Shown: piece by piece, positions 1 through 10,838 of the stretch | Position numbering within the stretch: position 1 is the first letter of the stretch | Layout of the letters: every line of letters starts with the position of its first letter | From: Hippophae tibetana | Taxonomy: Eukaryota; Streptophyta; Magnoliopsida; Rosales; Elaeagnaceae | Direction of reading: 5' to 3' | DNA length: 64,000 bases | Assembly: GCA_037013495.1 (NCBI GenBank) | Contig: CM072811.1 | Span: forward strand, 15,196,659-15,260,658 | Notes under the pieces: model-generated | What the model saw: the letters and a program-made list of their open reading frames with translations, nothing else | Told to the model about the DNA's origin: nothing | Database searches by the model: none | Position numbers and translations under genes: made by a program

Positions 1-1
1 A

Positions 2-1177
2 AGAGGTGGTAGAAGGAAAGCAAAGGTCAATGAAGTCGGCTCTGATAATGAGATAACCTTGCAACTTGCTGAATTGACTAAACAAGTGAAATTCCTCACT
101 TCCCACCAAATTTCAAATCAAGAGGTATGTGAAGTGTGTTGTTCAATTGGGCATGGTACTCATAATTGTTCAAATACTTGTGATTCTAGTGTCGATGCCA
201 TAGAGGAAGTCCAATCTTTTCAAAGGTATCATCCAAACACCTATAATCACCCAACCTACACCCAATATCCAACACTAAGGTCGGATAACAACCACCCTTA
301 CCCACCAAGCCAATCTTTTAAACCAACCTTAGAAGATAGCTTGAATGCTTTTATTCAAGTTAGTCGTGACAACCAATTGATGACTAATCAAAGGTTGAAC
401 ACCATGGAGGCTTCGGTTAAAAGAATTGAATCTAAAGTTGGGCAACTGGCTGAACAAATGCAAAAGAAAGAACTAGGAAAGTTGCCCAGTCAACCAGAAC
501 AAGCAAAGGATGTTAGAACCCTTCGAAGTGGTAAGGTAGTCAATACCAGTTTACCTGAAATCTCTAACAATCTACCTTGTACTTCAGGTAACAGAGAAGG
601 CGATACTCTAATCTCGCAAAAAGGAGAAACAAGTGTTAAACTTAACAAGCCTTCTAAAAAACTCATTGGGGGGTCATCTGACACCCCCAAAATTCAAAAG
701 ACAACAGAACCACACCAGATACAAGTACCTTTTCCCCACCAGTTGAAAGAATCCAAACAAGATAAGCAATTCAATGATCTTTTTAATATGCTCTCTAAAG
801 TAAATATCAATTTACCATTATTAGAAGTGATCATGAATGTGCCCTCATATGCCAAGTTTTTCAAAGAGTTGAACACTAAGAAAAGGAGGTATGAACTGAA
901 TGAACGAGTAGTAGTATCAGAAATTTCTAGCGCTGTACTTCAGCACAAACTACCCCCTAAGTTGAAAGACCCTAGAAGTTTTATTATAAACATAACTATG
1001 GGGGATAGGAAGGTTGCTAAAGCAATGCTTGATTTAGGTGCTAGTATAAATTTGATGCCCTACTCTATATTCTTACAGCTCAATCTAGGGGATTTAAAAC
1101 CCACAACTATGTCCCTTCAACTTGCAGACAGATCTCTTAAATATCCAGAGGGAATAGTTGAGGATGTTTTGGTATAG
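2..1177 (+). CDS. gag: Athila Gag C-terminal part and start of protease
   Basis: This is the nucleocapsid end of Gag running into the aspartic protease of A1. The frame is open from the window edge, so the Met at 59 is internal and the true start lies upstream. A zinc knuckle C-x2-C-x4-H-x4-C lies about 27-40 residues after that Met (CEVCCSIGHGTHNC). A helical segment with SLNAFIQVSRDNQ and NQRLNTMEASVKRIE follows. Near the end, MLDLGASINLMPYSIF carries the catalytic D of a retropepsin-like protease in the Athila form (DLG instead of DTG). The frame stops at TAG (1175-1177) inside the protease. The copy on - at 27106-27351 has a glutamine codon there, so CAG to TAG is the likely lesion. Confidence 0.88.
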   Translation, partial: RGGRRKAKVNEVGSDNEITLQLAELTKQVKFLTSHQISNQEVCEVCCSIGHGTHNCSNTCDSSVDAIEEVQSFQRYHPNTYNHPTYTQYPTLRSDNNHPYPPSQSFKPTLEDSLNAFIQVSRDNQLMTNQRLNTMEASVKRIESKVGQLAEQMQKKELGKLPSQPEQAKDVRTLRSGKVVNTSLPEISNNLPCTSGNREGDTLISQKGETSVKLNKPSKKLIGGSSDTPKIQKTTEPHQIQVPFPHQLKESKQDKQFNDLFNMLSKVNINLPLLEVIMNVPSYAKFFKELNTKKRRYELNERVVVSEISSAVLQHKLPPKLKDPRSFIINITMGDRKVAKAMLDLGASINLMPYSIFLQLNLGDLKPTTMSLQLADRSLKYPEGIVEDVLV

Positions 1178-1789
1178 GTAGACAAACTGATAATACCTGT
1201 TGACTTTGTGGTTCTGGATATGCAAGAAAATCCAGCATTGGACAGAGAGCACACAATATTGCTTGGTAGACCATTTATGGCAACTACTAAAACTATTATT
1301 GATGTCCAAGATGGAAACTTGACAATGACAGTCTTAGGAGAGACTGTTCATTTTAAAGTTTTTGATTCTTCACCTTTCCCTTCTATTTCTGCCATCGATG
1401 GAATATTCGATGTTGATCCTTTGGATAATCTTGTCCAAAACACCTTTTTCCAAACCAGAATAGAAGACAAGCTTGAAACCGTTCTTACACTTGAAAAGGT
1501 TGAAGAAGATTTAGATGAAGAAATTAAGGGGTACCTTGAACAACTAGACAATAATGAAGTGATGAAAAAATCTAGTACACTTTTAAATCTACCCAGTTCT
1601 TCATCTATTAAAGAGGCCAATCCACCTGAACTTGAACTCAAAGACTTACCTGAGCACTTAAAATATGTGTTTTTGGGAGAGGGAGAAACTTATCCAGTGA
1701 TAATTTCTTCAACCTTGACCAAACCACAAGAAAAGGAACTCATCAAAGTGCTTAAACAGTTTAAGAAATCTATAGGTTGGAGTATATAG
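1178..1789 (+). pseudogene. pol: Athila protease C-terminus and protease-RT linker
   Basis: This continues the same frame past the premature TAG. VLDMQENPALDREHTILLGRP is the distal part of the plant retropepsin fold, with the LGRPF motif. It is followed by an acidic linker rich in E and D (EEDLDEEIKGYLEQL) that runs to the start of reverse transcriptase. The frame ends at 1789 after GWSI. In the - copy the same place reads on as GWSIGDIRGISP. A 2-nt difference near 1786 therefore shifts the frame here. It is not a separate gene, and the Met at 1208 has no special meaning. Confidence 0.85.
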
Positions 1790-2505
1790 AGGATATAAGA
1801 GGCATTAGTCCAACAATGTGTATGCACAAGATCAACTTGGAGGATGGTGCTAAACCTGTACGAGAGGCCCAAAGAAGACTAAACCCAAACATGCAAGAGG
1901 TAGTTAAAAAGGAAATTCTTAAATTATTAAAAGAAGGGATTATCTATCCTATTGCAGATAGTAAGTGGGTTAGTCCAGTGCATGTGATACCAAAGAAATC
2001 TGGGATAACAGTTGTTAAGAATGACAAAAGTGAATTAGTGCCCACTAGAATAATCACTGGATGGAGAATGTGTATAGATTTTAGGAAACTAAATTTATAT
2101 ACGAAAAAGGATCACTTTCCTCTGCCATTCATTGATCAAATGTTGGAAAGATTAGCTGGGCACGAATTTTACTGTTTTTTGGATGGACTGTCTGGATATT
2201 ATCAAGTACCCATAGCACCAGAAGATCAGGAAAAGACCACATTTACATGTCCTTTTGGGACATTTGCTTTTCGCAGAATTCCATTTGGGTTATGCAATGC
2301 CCCTGCCACGTTCCAGAGATGCATGATATCCATTTTCTCGGACATGGTGGAAAAATTCATTGAGATTTTCATGGACGATTTCTCTGTCTTTGGGAACTCA
2401 TTTGATGATTGCTTACATAAATTGACTTTGGTTTTAGAAAGATGCATTGAATGCAATCTAACCCTTAGTTGGGAGAAATTCATTTTATGGTTCAACAAGG
2501 GATAG
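1777..2505 (+). pseudogene. pol: Athila reverse transcriptase, frameshifted at both ends
   Basis: This is the RNA-templated DNA polymerase domain. Visible blocks include EAQRRLNPNMQEVVKKEI, the SKWVSPVHVIPKKSG block, MCIDFRKLN, FLDGLSGYYQ (first catalytic Asp), the TFTCPFGTFAFRRIPFGLCN block and FMDDFSVFG, with the paired Asp near residues 200-201 of this frame. The catalytic residues are all present. The frame is entered by a shift near 1786. It leaves by loss of one base near 2478 (GAGAAATTC, where a fourth A is expected from the other copy), after which the domain continues in the frame of the next entry. Confidence 0.9.
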
Positions 2506-4538
2506 TTTTAGGACATATAATTTCAAACAAGGGTATTGAAGTTGATAAGGCAAAAGTTGAATTGATATCCAAACTACCTCCCCCTACATCTGTGAAGGGG
2601 ATAAGAAGCTTCTTGGGACATGCAGGATTTTACAGACGATTTATTAAAGATTTCTCTAAAATAAGTCGTCCCTTATGTAACTTGCTATCCAAAGATGCTG
2701 ATTTTGATTTCAACAATGACTGCCTTACTTCCTTTAATACCTTGAAAGATAAACTCACATCTACCCCTGTTATTATGGCACCAAATTGGTCTTTACCTTT
2801 TGAAATAATGTGTGACGCTTCTGATTATGCAATAGGAGCAGTCCTGGGACAAAGAATGGATAAGCGTTTACATATCATCTACTATGCTAGCAAAACACTC
2901 AATGATGCCCAGATGAATTACACCACCACTGAAAAGGAATTCTTGGCTATAGTATTCTCTTTAGACAAATTTCGGTCTTATTTAGTAGGATCTAAAGTGA
3001 TTGTGCATTCTGATCATGCTGCTTTAAGATACCTATTAAGTAAACCAAATGCCAAGCCAAGATTAATCAGGTGGGTCTTACTCTTACAAGAATTTGACCT
3101 AGAAATCAAGGATAAGAAAGGTAGTGAAAACTTAGTAGCTGACCATTTATCTAGGTTGATTTCTGACTTCAATTCTCTTAAAGATGAGAGTAATGACGAT
3201 ATAGTTGAAACCTTTCCTGATGAACAGTTATTTTTCATAGGTCCGAACCCATGGTATGCTGATATTGTAGACTATCTTGCCACTGGTGTTTTGCGACCTA
3301 ACACTTCATATCAGGACAAGAAAAGGTTTTTTAAAACTATTAAGGACTATTTATGGGATGACCCTTATTTATACAAGATTGGTCAAGATCAAGTCATCTG
3401 GAGATGTGTACCTGAAGAAGAACATAAGAGCATTCTGACTTTTTGTCATGAACTTCATTGTGGGGGTCATTTTGGAGGTGAAAAGACAGCCCGTAAGATA
3501 TTACAGTCTGGATTCTTTTGGCCCACTCTTTTTAAAGATGCTCATATGTTTTGTGCACAATGTGATAGATGTCAAAGAATAGGAAACATAAGCAAAAGAG
3601 ATGAAATGCCTTTGACATCTAATTTAGTTGTTGAACTCTTTGATGTATGGGGGATTGACTTTATGGGTCCTTTTCCCCCATCTAATGGTTTTCAATACAT
3701 TTTGGTTGCTGTGGATTATGTGTCCAAGTGGGTAGAAGCTATCCCCACCAAAACCAATGATGCTAATGTTGTTGTGAAATTCATGAAAGATTTCATATTC
3801 AGTAGGTTCGGAACGCCTAGAGCTATAATAAGTGATGGAGATAGCCATTTTTGTAACAAACTCTTTGATGGAGTACTAAACAAGTACAACATCACACATA
3901 AGGTAGCTACTCCATATCATCCTCAAACTTCCGGTTTAGTGGAAGTAAGTAATAGGCAAATTAAGGGAATACTGGAACGCACTGTGCGTCCTTCAAGGAA
4001 GGATTGGGCATTTAAGTTAAATGATGCCTTATGGGCATACCACACCGCTTACAAAACACCTATTGGGATGAGCCCTTACCGGTTAATCTTTGGGAAAGCG
4101 TGCCACCTTCCAGTTGAACTTGAACACAAGGCTTACTGGGCAATTAAAGAGCTAAACATGGATTTAGATAAAGCAGGTGAAAAACGATTACTCCAGCTTC
4201 ATGAGTTGGAAGAAATTAGGAATGAAGCTTATGAGAATGCCAAATTATACAAAGAGCGTACTAAGCGCTATCATGACAAGAGGCTAGTTCCTAAGACTTT
4301 TTACCCTGGAATGAAAGTTCTTTTATTTAACTCTCGTTTGAGATTGTTTCCAGGAAAGCTGAGATCAAGATGGGATGGACCATCCACAATAGTTCAGGTA
4401 TTTGAACATGGAGTGGTAGAACTATTGGACTCCAAGACACAAAAAACGTTCAAAGTTAATGGCCATCGTGTCAAGCCTTATTTAGAAGAACCAAACAACA
4501 TTGCTGAAATAGATTGCATTTGGCTGAGTAATCCTTAG
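2469..4538 (+). CDS. pol: Athila RT thumb, RNase H and integrase (pol C-terminal half)
   Basis: This is 689 open codons. Residues 1-60 hold the end of reverse transcriptase ([18 protein letters not shown]). Residues about 110-230 are RNase H, with [14 protein letters not shown] (Asp near 116), EKEFLAIVF and [11 protein letters not shown]. Integrase starts near 320 with an HHCC zinc finger (HELHCGGH then CAQCDRC). The core has the D,D-35-E triad: Asp near 397 (GIDFMG), Asp near 456 (ISDGDSH) and Glu 36 positions later (SGLVEVSN). A C-terminal domain with [18 protein letters not shown] ends at [10 protein letters not shown]. The Met is internal to the polyprotein. No stop interrupts it, unlike every other pol copy in the window. 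Confidence 0.93.
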   Translation: MGEIHFMVQQGIVLGHIISNKGIEVDKAKVELISKLPPPTSVKGIRSFLGHAGFYRRFIKDFSKISRPLCNLLSKDADFDFNNDCLTSFNTLKDKLTSTPVIMAPNWSLPFEIMCDASDYAIGAVLGQRMDKRLHIIYYASKTLNDAQMNYTTTEKEFLAIVFSLDKFRSYLVGSKVIVHSDHAALRYLLSKPNAKPRLIRWVLLLQEFDLEIKDKKGSENLVADHLSRLISDFNSLKDESNDDIVETFPDEQLFFIGPNPWYADIVDYLATGVLRPNTSYQDKKRFFKTIKDYLWDDPYLYKIGQDQVIWRCVPEEEHKSILTFCHELHCGGHFGGEKTARKILQSGFFWPTLFKDAHMFCAQCDRCQRIGNISKRDEMPLTSNLVVELFDVWGIDFMGPFPPSNGFQYILVAVDYVSKWVEAIPTKTNDANVVVKFMKDFIFSRFGTPRAIISDGDSHFCNKLFDGVLNKYNITHKVATPYHPQTSGLVEVSNRQIKGILERTVRPSRKDWAFKLNDALWAYHTAYKTPIGMSPYRLIFGKACHLPVELEHKAYWAIKELNMDLDKAGEKRLLQLHELEEIRNEAYENAKLYKERTKRYHDKRLVPKTFYPGMKVLLFNSRLRLFPGKLRSRWDGPSTIVQVFEHGVVELLDSKTQKTFKVNGHRVKPYLEEPNNIAEIDCIWLSNP

Positions 4539-4550
4539 CACCAAAAAGAT

Positions 4551-4599
4551 ACGTCTTGCTAAGACGTTAAACTAAGCGCTGGATGGGAGGCAACCCATC
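4551..4599 (+). other. Post-pol tandem stem-loops (A1)
   Basis: Thirteen bases after the integrase stop is ACGTCTT-GCT-AAGACGT (4551-4567), then GATGGG-AGGCAA-CCCATC (4582-4599). Both are perfect inverted repeats. The intervening GTTAAACTAAGCGCTG is also kept in the A2 copy. Related hairpins occur at 23808-23858 and 39164-39213 with changes on both arms. It looks like a structured RNA or cis signal of the element, and its function is unknown. Confidence 0.6.
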
Positions 4600-6440
4600 A
4601 TGTTAGGTAATTTTTTGTTATTTGTTTTATTTACTTAATTTTATTGTTTATTTTAGTTTACTTGTATGTGAATAATTTTTAAAATTGTTAAAACTAAAAT
4701 ATTTGTTGAGATGTTAGAAGTTCACAGCGATCTGTCTGTATACACTTTAATGATAAATATGATGGATGCACCTGCATTTCTTCATTACTACTTACACATT
4801 CTCAAGAAATAGGTAATCTTTCTCCTCTTTTCTCTTTATCTTTAATTTGCAGTTGTTACATTGAGGACAATGTAAGTTCTAGGTTGGGGGTGGTGAAAAG
4901 TTACCATGCTTAATAAAACAATAAAAATAAAAAAATAAAAAAATTCTCACAAAAATTTATCATTTCTTTAAATCAAATTTAAGTAAATAGTTAAGTCTTT
5001 GGTACTGTTAGATTAATTTTTGAAAACATATCATGAAATATTGTATAATTATTTTTGATAATTAGTTAGTTTTTGTCATAACTAGTATTTCTTGATAAAA
5101 TGTGGAAATTATATTAAACCCAAAATCGGTGTTTATGAATTTTTTTTAGTGGAGACTACCCTTGTGAGATATAATTTGAGCCTAATTTCTTTTATTCAGA
5201 GTGAAATATATATTTTTTCTACTCCAAACACATTTCTTATTTATTCAAAAAGTTTAGATGATCTCTATAGGTATTAGCATTGAATGTATGAATTTTTTTT
5301 TCTCATCTTAATAGAGTATCATATATTTTTGATTATTATTTTTGTTTAGATTAAACGATTTGAGTAGAAATTGATAGTATATGCTTATAATCTCATTCAT
5401 GCATGACTGCTACAAAAACAAAAAGACATATCTGGGGTTACCTAAACCAAGATCAAACAGAAAAGCCACAAAATTAACCACTCACCAAAATCCAAAAAAA
5501 TGTACAATCTGTACATGGGTTGACTCTCTAAAAAAAATACATATATTGAAAAAAAAAAAATTAATGTATAGAGAGATAAAAAAATAGTATCATCTACATA
5601 CTATGACCCACATTGCCAACAAAGTTGTGAGTAAAGGCTAAATACAAAAGAAAGATATAGGAAGTAATTCCCTAAAAAGTCATTGCAATTTCTTCATTTG
5701 TAAAAAGCATATATCTTGAAATTCTTTCTTAATGAGTTTAATTTATGCATGAAAATAATTTTTATATATGATATCTTTATAATTTATACATTCGATTCCT
5801 TTCATGAGATCAATGTTAAAATAACACTTTGAGCCTTTATTCTTAATACATATGCGAACATATTAGTTCATTTCTATACATCAACTCTTTCACATATAAA
5901 TTAGTATGAGTGTTTGAACCCATAGGATTCAGTGCTTTGAGAGTATTGACTTGTGAGGAATAGAGTCGAAGCGAATTCTGATTCATGACACTGAAATTGG
6001 GTAAATATAAATTGACACATTTTTGAAATGAAATATGAAAATGATTTTCGACTAATTATTATAATAAAATCATGATTGTTTAAAGAGATTAAAATAACTT
6101 ATGCTTGAGATTTTAATTATGATCTTAAAGGAGATTAAAAAGTGTGAGAAATTTTTGTGATATGTTGTTTTCTTTTATTCTTAAATTAATTTTTGATTGT
6201 GTTGTAATTGTAGTTTTTGATTTGATTGTTTTTATAGTTTCTTTTGATTTTTACAATTAGTTCAATGTTTGTGGGTATCATTACTGAAAACCCTCACGAG
6301 ACACAAACTCGTCCACTAGGGCAACCTAGGGGTTTAAAGGCTTATTGCATAGGCTAAATGCAACCGTTTCAATCCACGAAAGAGATTTAGGATAGTTTAA
6401 TTTTTAGCTTTTATCGCTTCTCTTGCTAAGGGACTAGCAA
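4600..6440 (+). other. Untranslated tail of A1 between pol and 3' LTR
   Basis: About 1.85 kb of AT-rich DNA with no credible protein; the longest frames are about 60-70 codons with no recognisable domain. The same sequence recurs on - at 21893-23800 and 54306-55510 and, more decayed, on + at 31490-32280. That shows it is an integral part of the family. Many Athila elements carry an env-like third frame here, and A1 does not show one. Confidence 0.75.
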
Positions 6441-6458
6441 GAAGCTGGTTGGGGGTTG
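6441..6458 (+). promoter_or_regulatory. Polypurine tract of A1
   Basis: GAAGCTGGTTGGGGGTTG lies directly against the TGATGAG start of the LTR. The same GGTTGGGGGTTG block precedes the LTR in other copies (62181-62191; on - at 21881-21892 and 54306-54320). It is the expected plus-strand DNA primer. Confidence 0.8.
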
Positions 6459-8459
6459 TGATGAGTGCTCAAAAAGCACTAAAATAACCATGATTTTATG
6501 TACATTAATTGATTAAAAATATATATATTTATATGTTTTATCATATATTTATATAAATTTGTCTTTTTCGGAATCACGGGTATTTTCATTATTTTTCAGG
6601 AATTTTGGCTTAAAAACGCAATTTAAAGACTCAAAGAGAAATACTTGAAGCAATACATCACAAATATATCAATAAATAAGTGGGAAAAGGTCAACAAACA
6701 TGGAAAAAATGGACAAAATGGGTCGAAAAGGTCAAAAATGTCAAAAAGATGAAAATCGCGCGCCGCAGCCCAGCACCCAGCCGCGCGCGCCCCAGCGCCC
6801 CATGCCGCGCGCGGGCACTGTTCACGCGCGCCGAGCTGCGCGCAGCAGCGCCCCCCCGCGCGCGCGCGCAGCGCCTAGCAGCCCCCCTCCGCGGGCCCAA
6901 CGTGTTTTCGCCCCATTTTTCACGTGCAGCCGCCCCGTGACGTCATGCTGACGTTATTAATGACATCAGCAATTCCAATACGCGTTTTTACATTTTTTAA
7001 TATTTTTTTAACATTTTTTTACTTATTTTTTCTCTCCATCCTCACCTATAAATACCCCCCTTCCCTTCACTTCAAATTACACCTTCAAAACACACTTATC
7101 TCTTCTTTCTTTCTCTCATTTCTTAGTTTTTGAGGTTTCTTAGTTTCTTTCTTAGTTTCTAAGCTTTTCTTAGTTTTTCTCTTAGTTTTTAGTTCAATTC
7201 TCTTAGGTTTAGAGTTCTTCTCTTTTTGAGAGGAACTTGTAATGTTTTTGTAATAATTTAGATTTTTGATTCAATAAATGGGAGTGCAAATTCTGCTTGG
7301 AGGTTTTCCAGCTACGTGAATAGCATCAAAGTTCTGTAAGGATTTTATTTTCTTTACAGTTATTTTTATGCTTTATTCTTACATGTTATATTCAACTTGT
7401 CTGTGGTTAAATTTAACTATGCTGGCTGTTTAGTAAATATGATGTAATAATGACGTTGTTATGCTTGCGAAATATTAAATAGGTAAAAATCTCTAAAATG
7501 AATTGATTTTGTTTTTATTCAAGATTTTATATTAAGAATGTTAGAGAAAAATATATTATTTTTCATTACAAACTTAAACCTAAAAATTAGATTTTAAGGT
7601 TTAGTTATCCGGTCTAATTTAGAGTAGTGCTCTTTTATTTGTTGGTACAATCGCCCGGTAGTTAGAGTGAAACTCTATTTCAAAAGTTTTTATAAGAATT
7701 ATTATGTGAAAATGTATTGACAACATGTTTTCAATAGTGATTTTAAAACTTGAAAGTTAGTACTCAGATAATTAAATTCTTAAGTTTAATTTGGACACCT
7801 TGAATAAAGTTTAAACTGTCTAACCCCACCAAAGGTGGCATTTAAATGGTTCATTTCCAATCTCTTAGAAAAAGGAATTAATTTAATTAAGCATATTAGT
7901 TATCAACCCCACCCATAGGTGTTAATTGATTTGTTTAGTTAACAAAGAATATCTAACCCCACCAAAGGTGGTATTTATATAAAAAAGAGAGAATCAATAA
8001 AATATCAATTTATATATTTAATAACCTAGATAATATGAGCAAGCATAATTAATTTAGTTATTATATCCATAAATACTCCACTAATATAAATGATAAAAAT
8101 TTGCATGAATATTTATTGAATCTGTATATATGTTTATTTTTAGATAATTATTTATTGAATTTGTATCTATATTTATTTTTATGTTATTAGATTATATTTA
8201 ATTAATCTGTATATATGTTTATTTTATGTTATTAGATTAGGAACACAAAAACCAAACTATCGTGATAGGATGTTTAGGATTTAATTTCGTTTTTAAAAGT
8301 TTGAATAATAAATTAAAAACCACATACATTCCTTCCTTAGATCGACCTTGGGAGTATACTTATCATTTTCTTCGAAATGATTCGTGCACTTGCGAGAGTT
8401 TTATAAATATTAAAACCAAAGTATTGGCAAGAATCGACGATGTCGGTTTTCGCTCATCA
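6459..8459 (+). repeat. 3' LTR of A1 (2001 bp)
   Basis: It starts TGATGAG and ends CTCATCA, a 7-bp terminal inverted repeat. U3 holds a short hairpin (AGTGCT/AGCACT, 6463-6479) and a CpG-rich patch. TATAAATA at 7047-7054 is a good promoter TATA box, and AATAAA at 7273-7278 is a likely poly(A) signal, placing R between them. Related LTRs are at 52454-54305, 55628-57523, 30478-31176 and, decayed, 32298-33118. The repeated phrase ACCCCACC(A)AAGGTGG in U5 is shared by these copies. Confidence 0.92.
6756..6910 (+). promoter_or_regulatory. CpG-rich patch in U3 upstream of TATA
   Basis: About 150 bp of very GC-rich DNA with runs of alternating CG (CGCGCGCGCGCAG) inside an AT-rich LTR. It ends about 140 bp before the TATA box. 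Equivalent patches are at the same place in the LTRs at 30660-30885, 53870-54012 and 57030-57226, but their internal sequence differs much more than the flanks. The long open frames in the patch come from its lack of A and T and are not genes. Confidence 0.7.
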
Positions 8460-8701
8460 GTACAACTTGTGTTTATTTATGCATTGTGTTTGATTGTTAA
8501 CATGCTACTTGTTATGAGTGTAGTCTAATTGCATTATTGTACTATTTTTATCTAATATGCATACACTTAGTGCGAGTGTTGCATATGCTTAGTGGGAGTT
8601 TTTATATTTGTGTTGCATGTAGATTGTGTAGTTTGCGTATTTGTATTGCATGAAAATTGTATTTGTTTATGCTATTTGTTAATTGTGCTTAGTCTATTGT
8701 T

Positions 8702-8848
8702 TGTACCCATATAGGGGTAACACGATAGTATTCAGATATGCTATCGAGGTGTACCTATGTAAGGTAACATGATAGTATTTGGATAAACTATCAATATATA
8801 CCTGTGTTAGGGTAATGTGAGAGTATTTGGATAGAATACCATATAATG
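8702..8848 (+). repeat. Three-unit minisatellite (about 48 bp period)
   Basis: Three degenerate units begin near 8702, 8750 and 8797. Each contains TACC..T, a GGTAA block, and (C/T)GATAGTATT or its variant followed by a TATC or TACC. It lies in the 3' internal region of copia copy A. I see no second copy elsewhere in the window. Confidence 0.6.
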
Positions 8849-9161
8849 TGCCTCCACCATGCTTTCATATGGTATAAGTTTGTTTGATATGTGCATGTTA
8901 TAGGTGTATACTGAAGTCTTCATGCTTCAGGTGTGCTCTGTGTAGTGGTGCTATGTTCCTTGTGATAGAGGATTGGATGAGTTAATTCATGAAGCCAGGT
9001 GGAGCACTCAAGATGGATACACTTTGAGTAGGTGTATCTTTTGGGTTTTGGTATGCGTCGTTGTGTTGCTTATGGGAACAAATAACTTTAAGACATCTTC
9101 ATGTTCATCTCATGTTTGATGAGATTTGGTATTTATTTGTACAGTAGCCAAATAGGGAGAA

Positions 9162-10838
9162 TGTAAGTCCAATTGTTCTTGTGTCTGTTTTGCTTCTTGT
9201 GTAAAAAATGCAGTGTTTGTTTTATTTTACTTAGTGTTCTATCATCCTCTATATTGGTTACTATAATTCAATAATACACACATGCACATAGTTAGGAACA
9301 CTTTGTATGCAAGTATGTTTACACACACCATAGGGTTGGTTATTGTAGTATGCATGCTAAGTGGAGTGTTGGTTTTTGGCAAGTGAGTGTGCAAGCTAGC
9401 CATTGTTGTCACTTGTGTTTAGGTATGTTTTAGGTGTAGGTATTTATGGAAAGTACTTTGCAATTTTTGGAATGAAAAAATGTGTTTTTTTACCACCATG
9501 CCCCCAAGCTTGCCCGAGACCAAGCCACAGGTAGTGCTAAGGTGACTAGTAAGGTGGAAATTTCAAGTTCTATAAGTACCCTCTTATTTTTTATTATTTG
9601 GTATCCATAAAATGTAGCAGAGCTCGTCAAATAGACATCTCATTTTTTCAGTTTTTGGATCACTAATACCTCAAGTGTTGTTCGGTATTCATGATTTTTG
9701 ATTGTGAACGCAAAACAATACTTCAAGTGTTAAGTACTCGAGACATTGTTTGCAAGTGGATTGTATGAGAGGTTGTATCAGCTAGGAGTTTCTTTGAGGA
9801 AACTATTTATTTAGGAGAACCTCATTGTAATAGTGAGCTAAGTTAAATGCTTTGAGTAGTCATATCACTTGTTTTGTGCAATAAGAGATAAGGTGTTTGA
9901 GTTTGAGGATAGTCCTCAAGATTAGGGGTAGTTATACTTCTAATTATTGATATATAGTCACTAATCACACCACATTGGGTAGTGTTGGGTTTGGAGGAGT
10001 GCTGGGTTCGTGCGTCAAACCATGCCATTGCTAAAGTAGCAATAGGTAATTAGGATAGAGGTCCCAGCTAATAAAGATAGTCTTCATTTTATTTCTAACA
10101 TATTATAAGTGTTTTATTGTTTAGTGGATTGTTGGCTACTGAGTGGTTGCCTAAACAATCCAAGGATGTTACCATATAGATAGGTTTACCCTATTATATC
10201 TATTGTTATACTTGATCTACTTTTGTGTTAGTATAATGGAAGGTTCTATTGTGTATATTCCATAATACTAGATTTAGACTCTACTTAGAAAGCTTAGTTG
10301 TTTTGCATAGTTCCATGCTTTCTTTTCTTGTAGCATGCGTATAACTTTCTTACTATTACTTCTACTTTTTAATCACGTATTTTTAGTAAGAGTTACTAAG
10401 GTGCATGTGTCTCTTTACCCTAGATGGTAATATACTAGGTGTTGGACTCTATGTTATTTTTTGTTATGTAATGTATGATTTCCTTTTAGTATGTATGACT
10501 ATGTTTCATACTGTGTGATCTTTTCTATGTTTATGTATGTTGCAAGCCTGGACAGGAGTTTGTGAGGCACACCGTCACTAATAGGTTTATTATAGTTTTT
10601 TCATTCTTATTGTAGGTTGTTTTTTGTTGTGTATTGAATTAAGAATGTTTTTTTTTGTACTTCCATTGTGTTAATTTCTCAATTCACATTATAAGGCCTG
10701 TTTTTCTAAATTGATGTTAAGCTTGCGAAAAGATTCCACAACTTGGAATTTCCACCACCCATCTAGGTCCCGATTATCTATTTGAGTCGAAAGAACAATT
10801 GAACTTCGTATAATTGTTCCTACATGTGGGAATCTTCA
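9162..10838 (+). repeat. Copia 3' LTR (copy A)
   Basis: It starts TGTAAGTCC after a purine tract and ends AATCTTCA. The end matches the LTR on - whose left end is at 20016, just before its primer site. Internal blocks such as the CACACATGCACATAGTTAGG region and the ATCCAAGGATGTTACCATA region recur in the other copia LTRs. No primer site follows, so this is a 3' LTR or solo LTR. Confidence 0.7.

Larger units (their letters stand above)
1..8459 (+). mobile_element. Athila-type Ty3/gypsy retrotransposon A1, 5' end outside window
   Basis: The order is gag with a CCHC knuckle, protease, reverse transcriptase, RNase H, integrase, a 1.9-kb untranslated tail, a polypurine tract and the 3' LTR. This is the plant Ty3/gypsy plan. 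The FMDDF box and a DLG-type protease point to the Athila group. The 5' LTR and start of gag lie left of the window. Three lesions break the polyprotein, but the RNase H-integrase part is fully open, so the copy is fairly young. The bases right after the LTR are GTACA (8460-8464), the expected target duplication, but the partner is not in the window. Confidence 0.93.
8465..10838 (+). mobile_element. SIRE-type Ty1/copia element, 3' end and 3' LTR (copy A)
   Basis: 8465-9161 is the non-coding 3' internal end, followed by a purine-rich stretch (AATAGGGAGAA, 9151-9161) and an LTR. The LTR matches, block by block, the copia LTRs at 20016-21613 (on -) and 51982-58328. Those two are followed by tRNA-iMet-type primer sites, which identifies the family. 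The A1 element appears to have inserted into this 3' internal region. No coding frame of this copy lies in the window. Confidence 0.72.

Noticed and set aside
490..876. Short frames on the opposite strand of gag and pol (also 1348-1641, 2226-2498, 3014-3238, 25916-26152, 26735-26926)
   Set aside because: Shadows of the real coding frames on the other strand.
6680..6951. Long overlapping open frames on both strands in the GC-rich patch, rich in Ala, Arg and Pro
   Set aside because: Open on both strands because stop codons need A and T; the sequence changes fast among copies and lies in a promoter region. The same holds for frames at 30559-30931, 53801-54085 and 57022-57282.
8262..8528. A 60-residue frame near the LTR end kept in A1 and at 55586-55825
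   Set aside because: The copies are closely related LTRs, and the frame runs past the LTR end or across the primer site into different sequence, so conservation reflects shared LTR DNA and not a protein.
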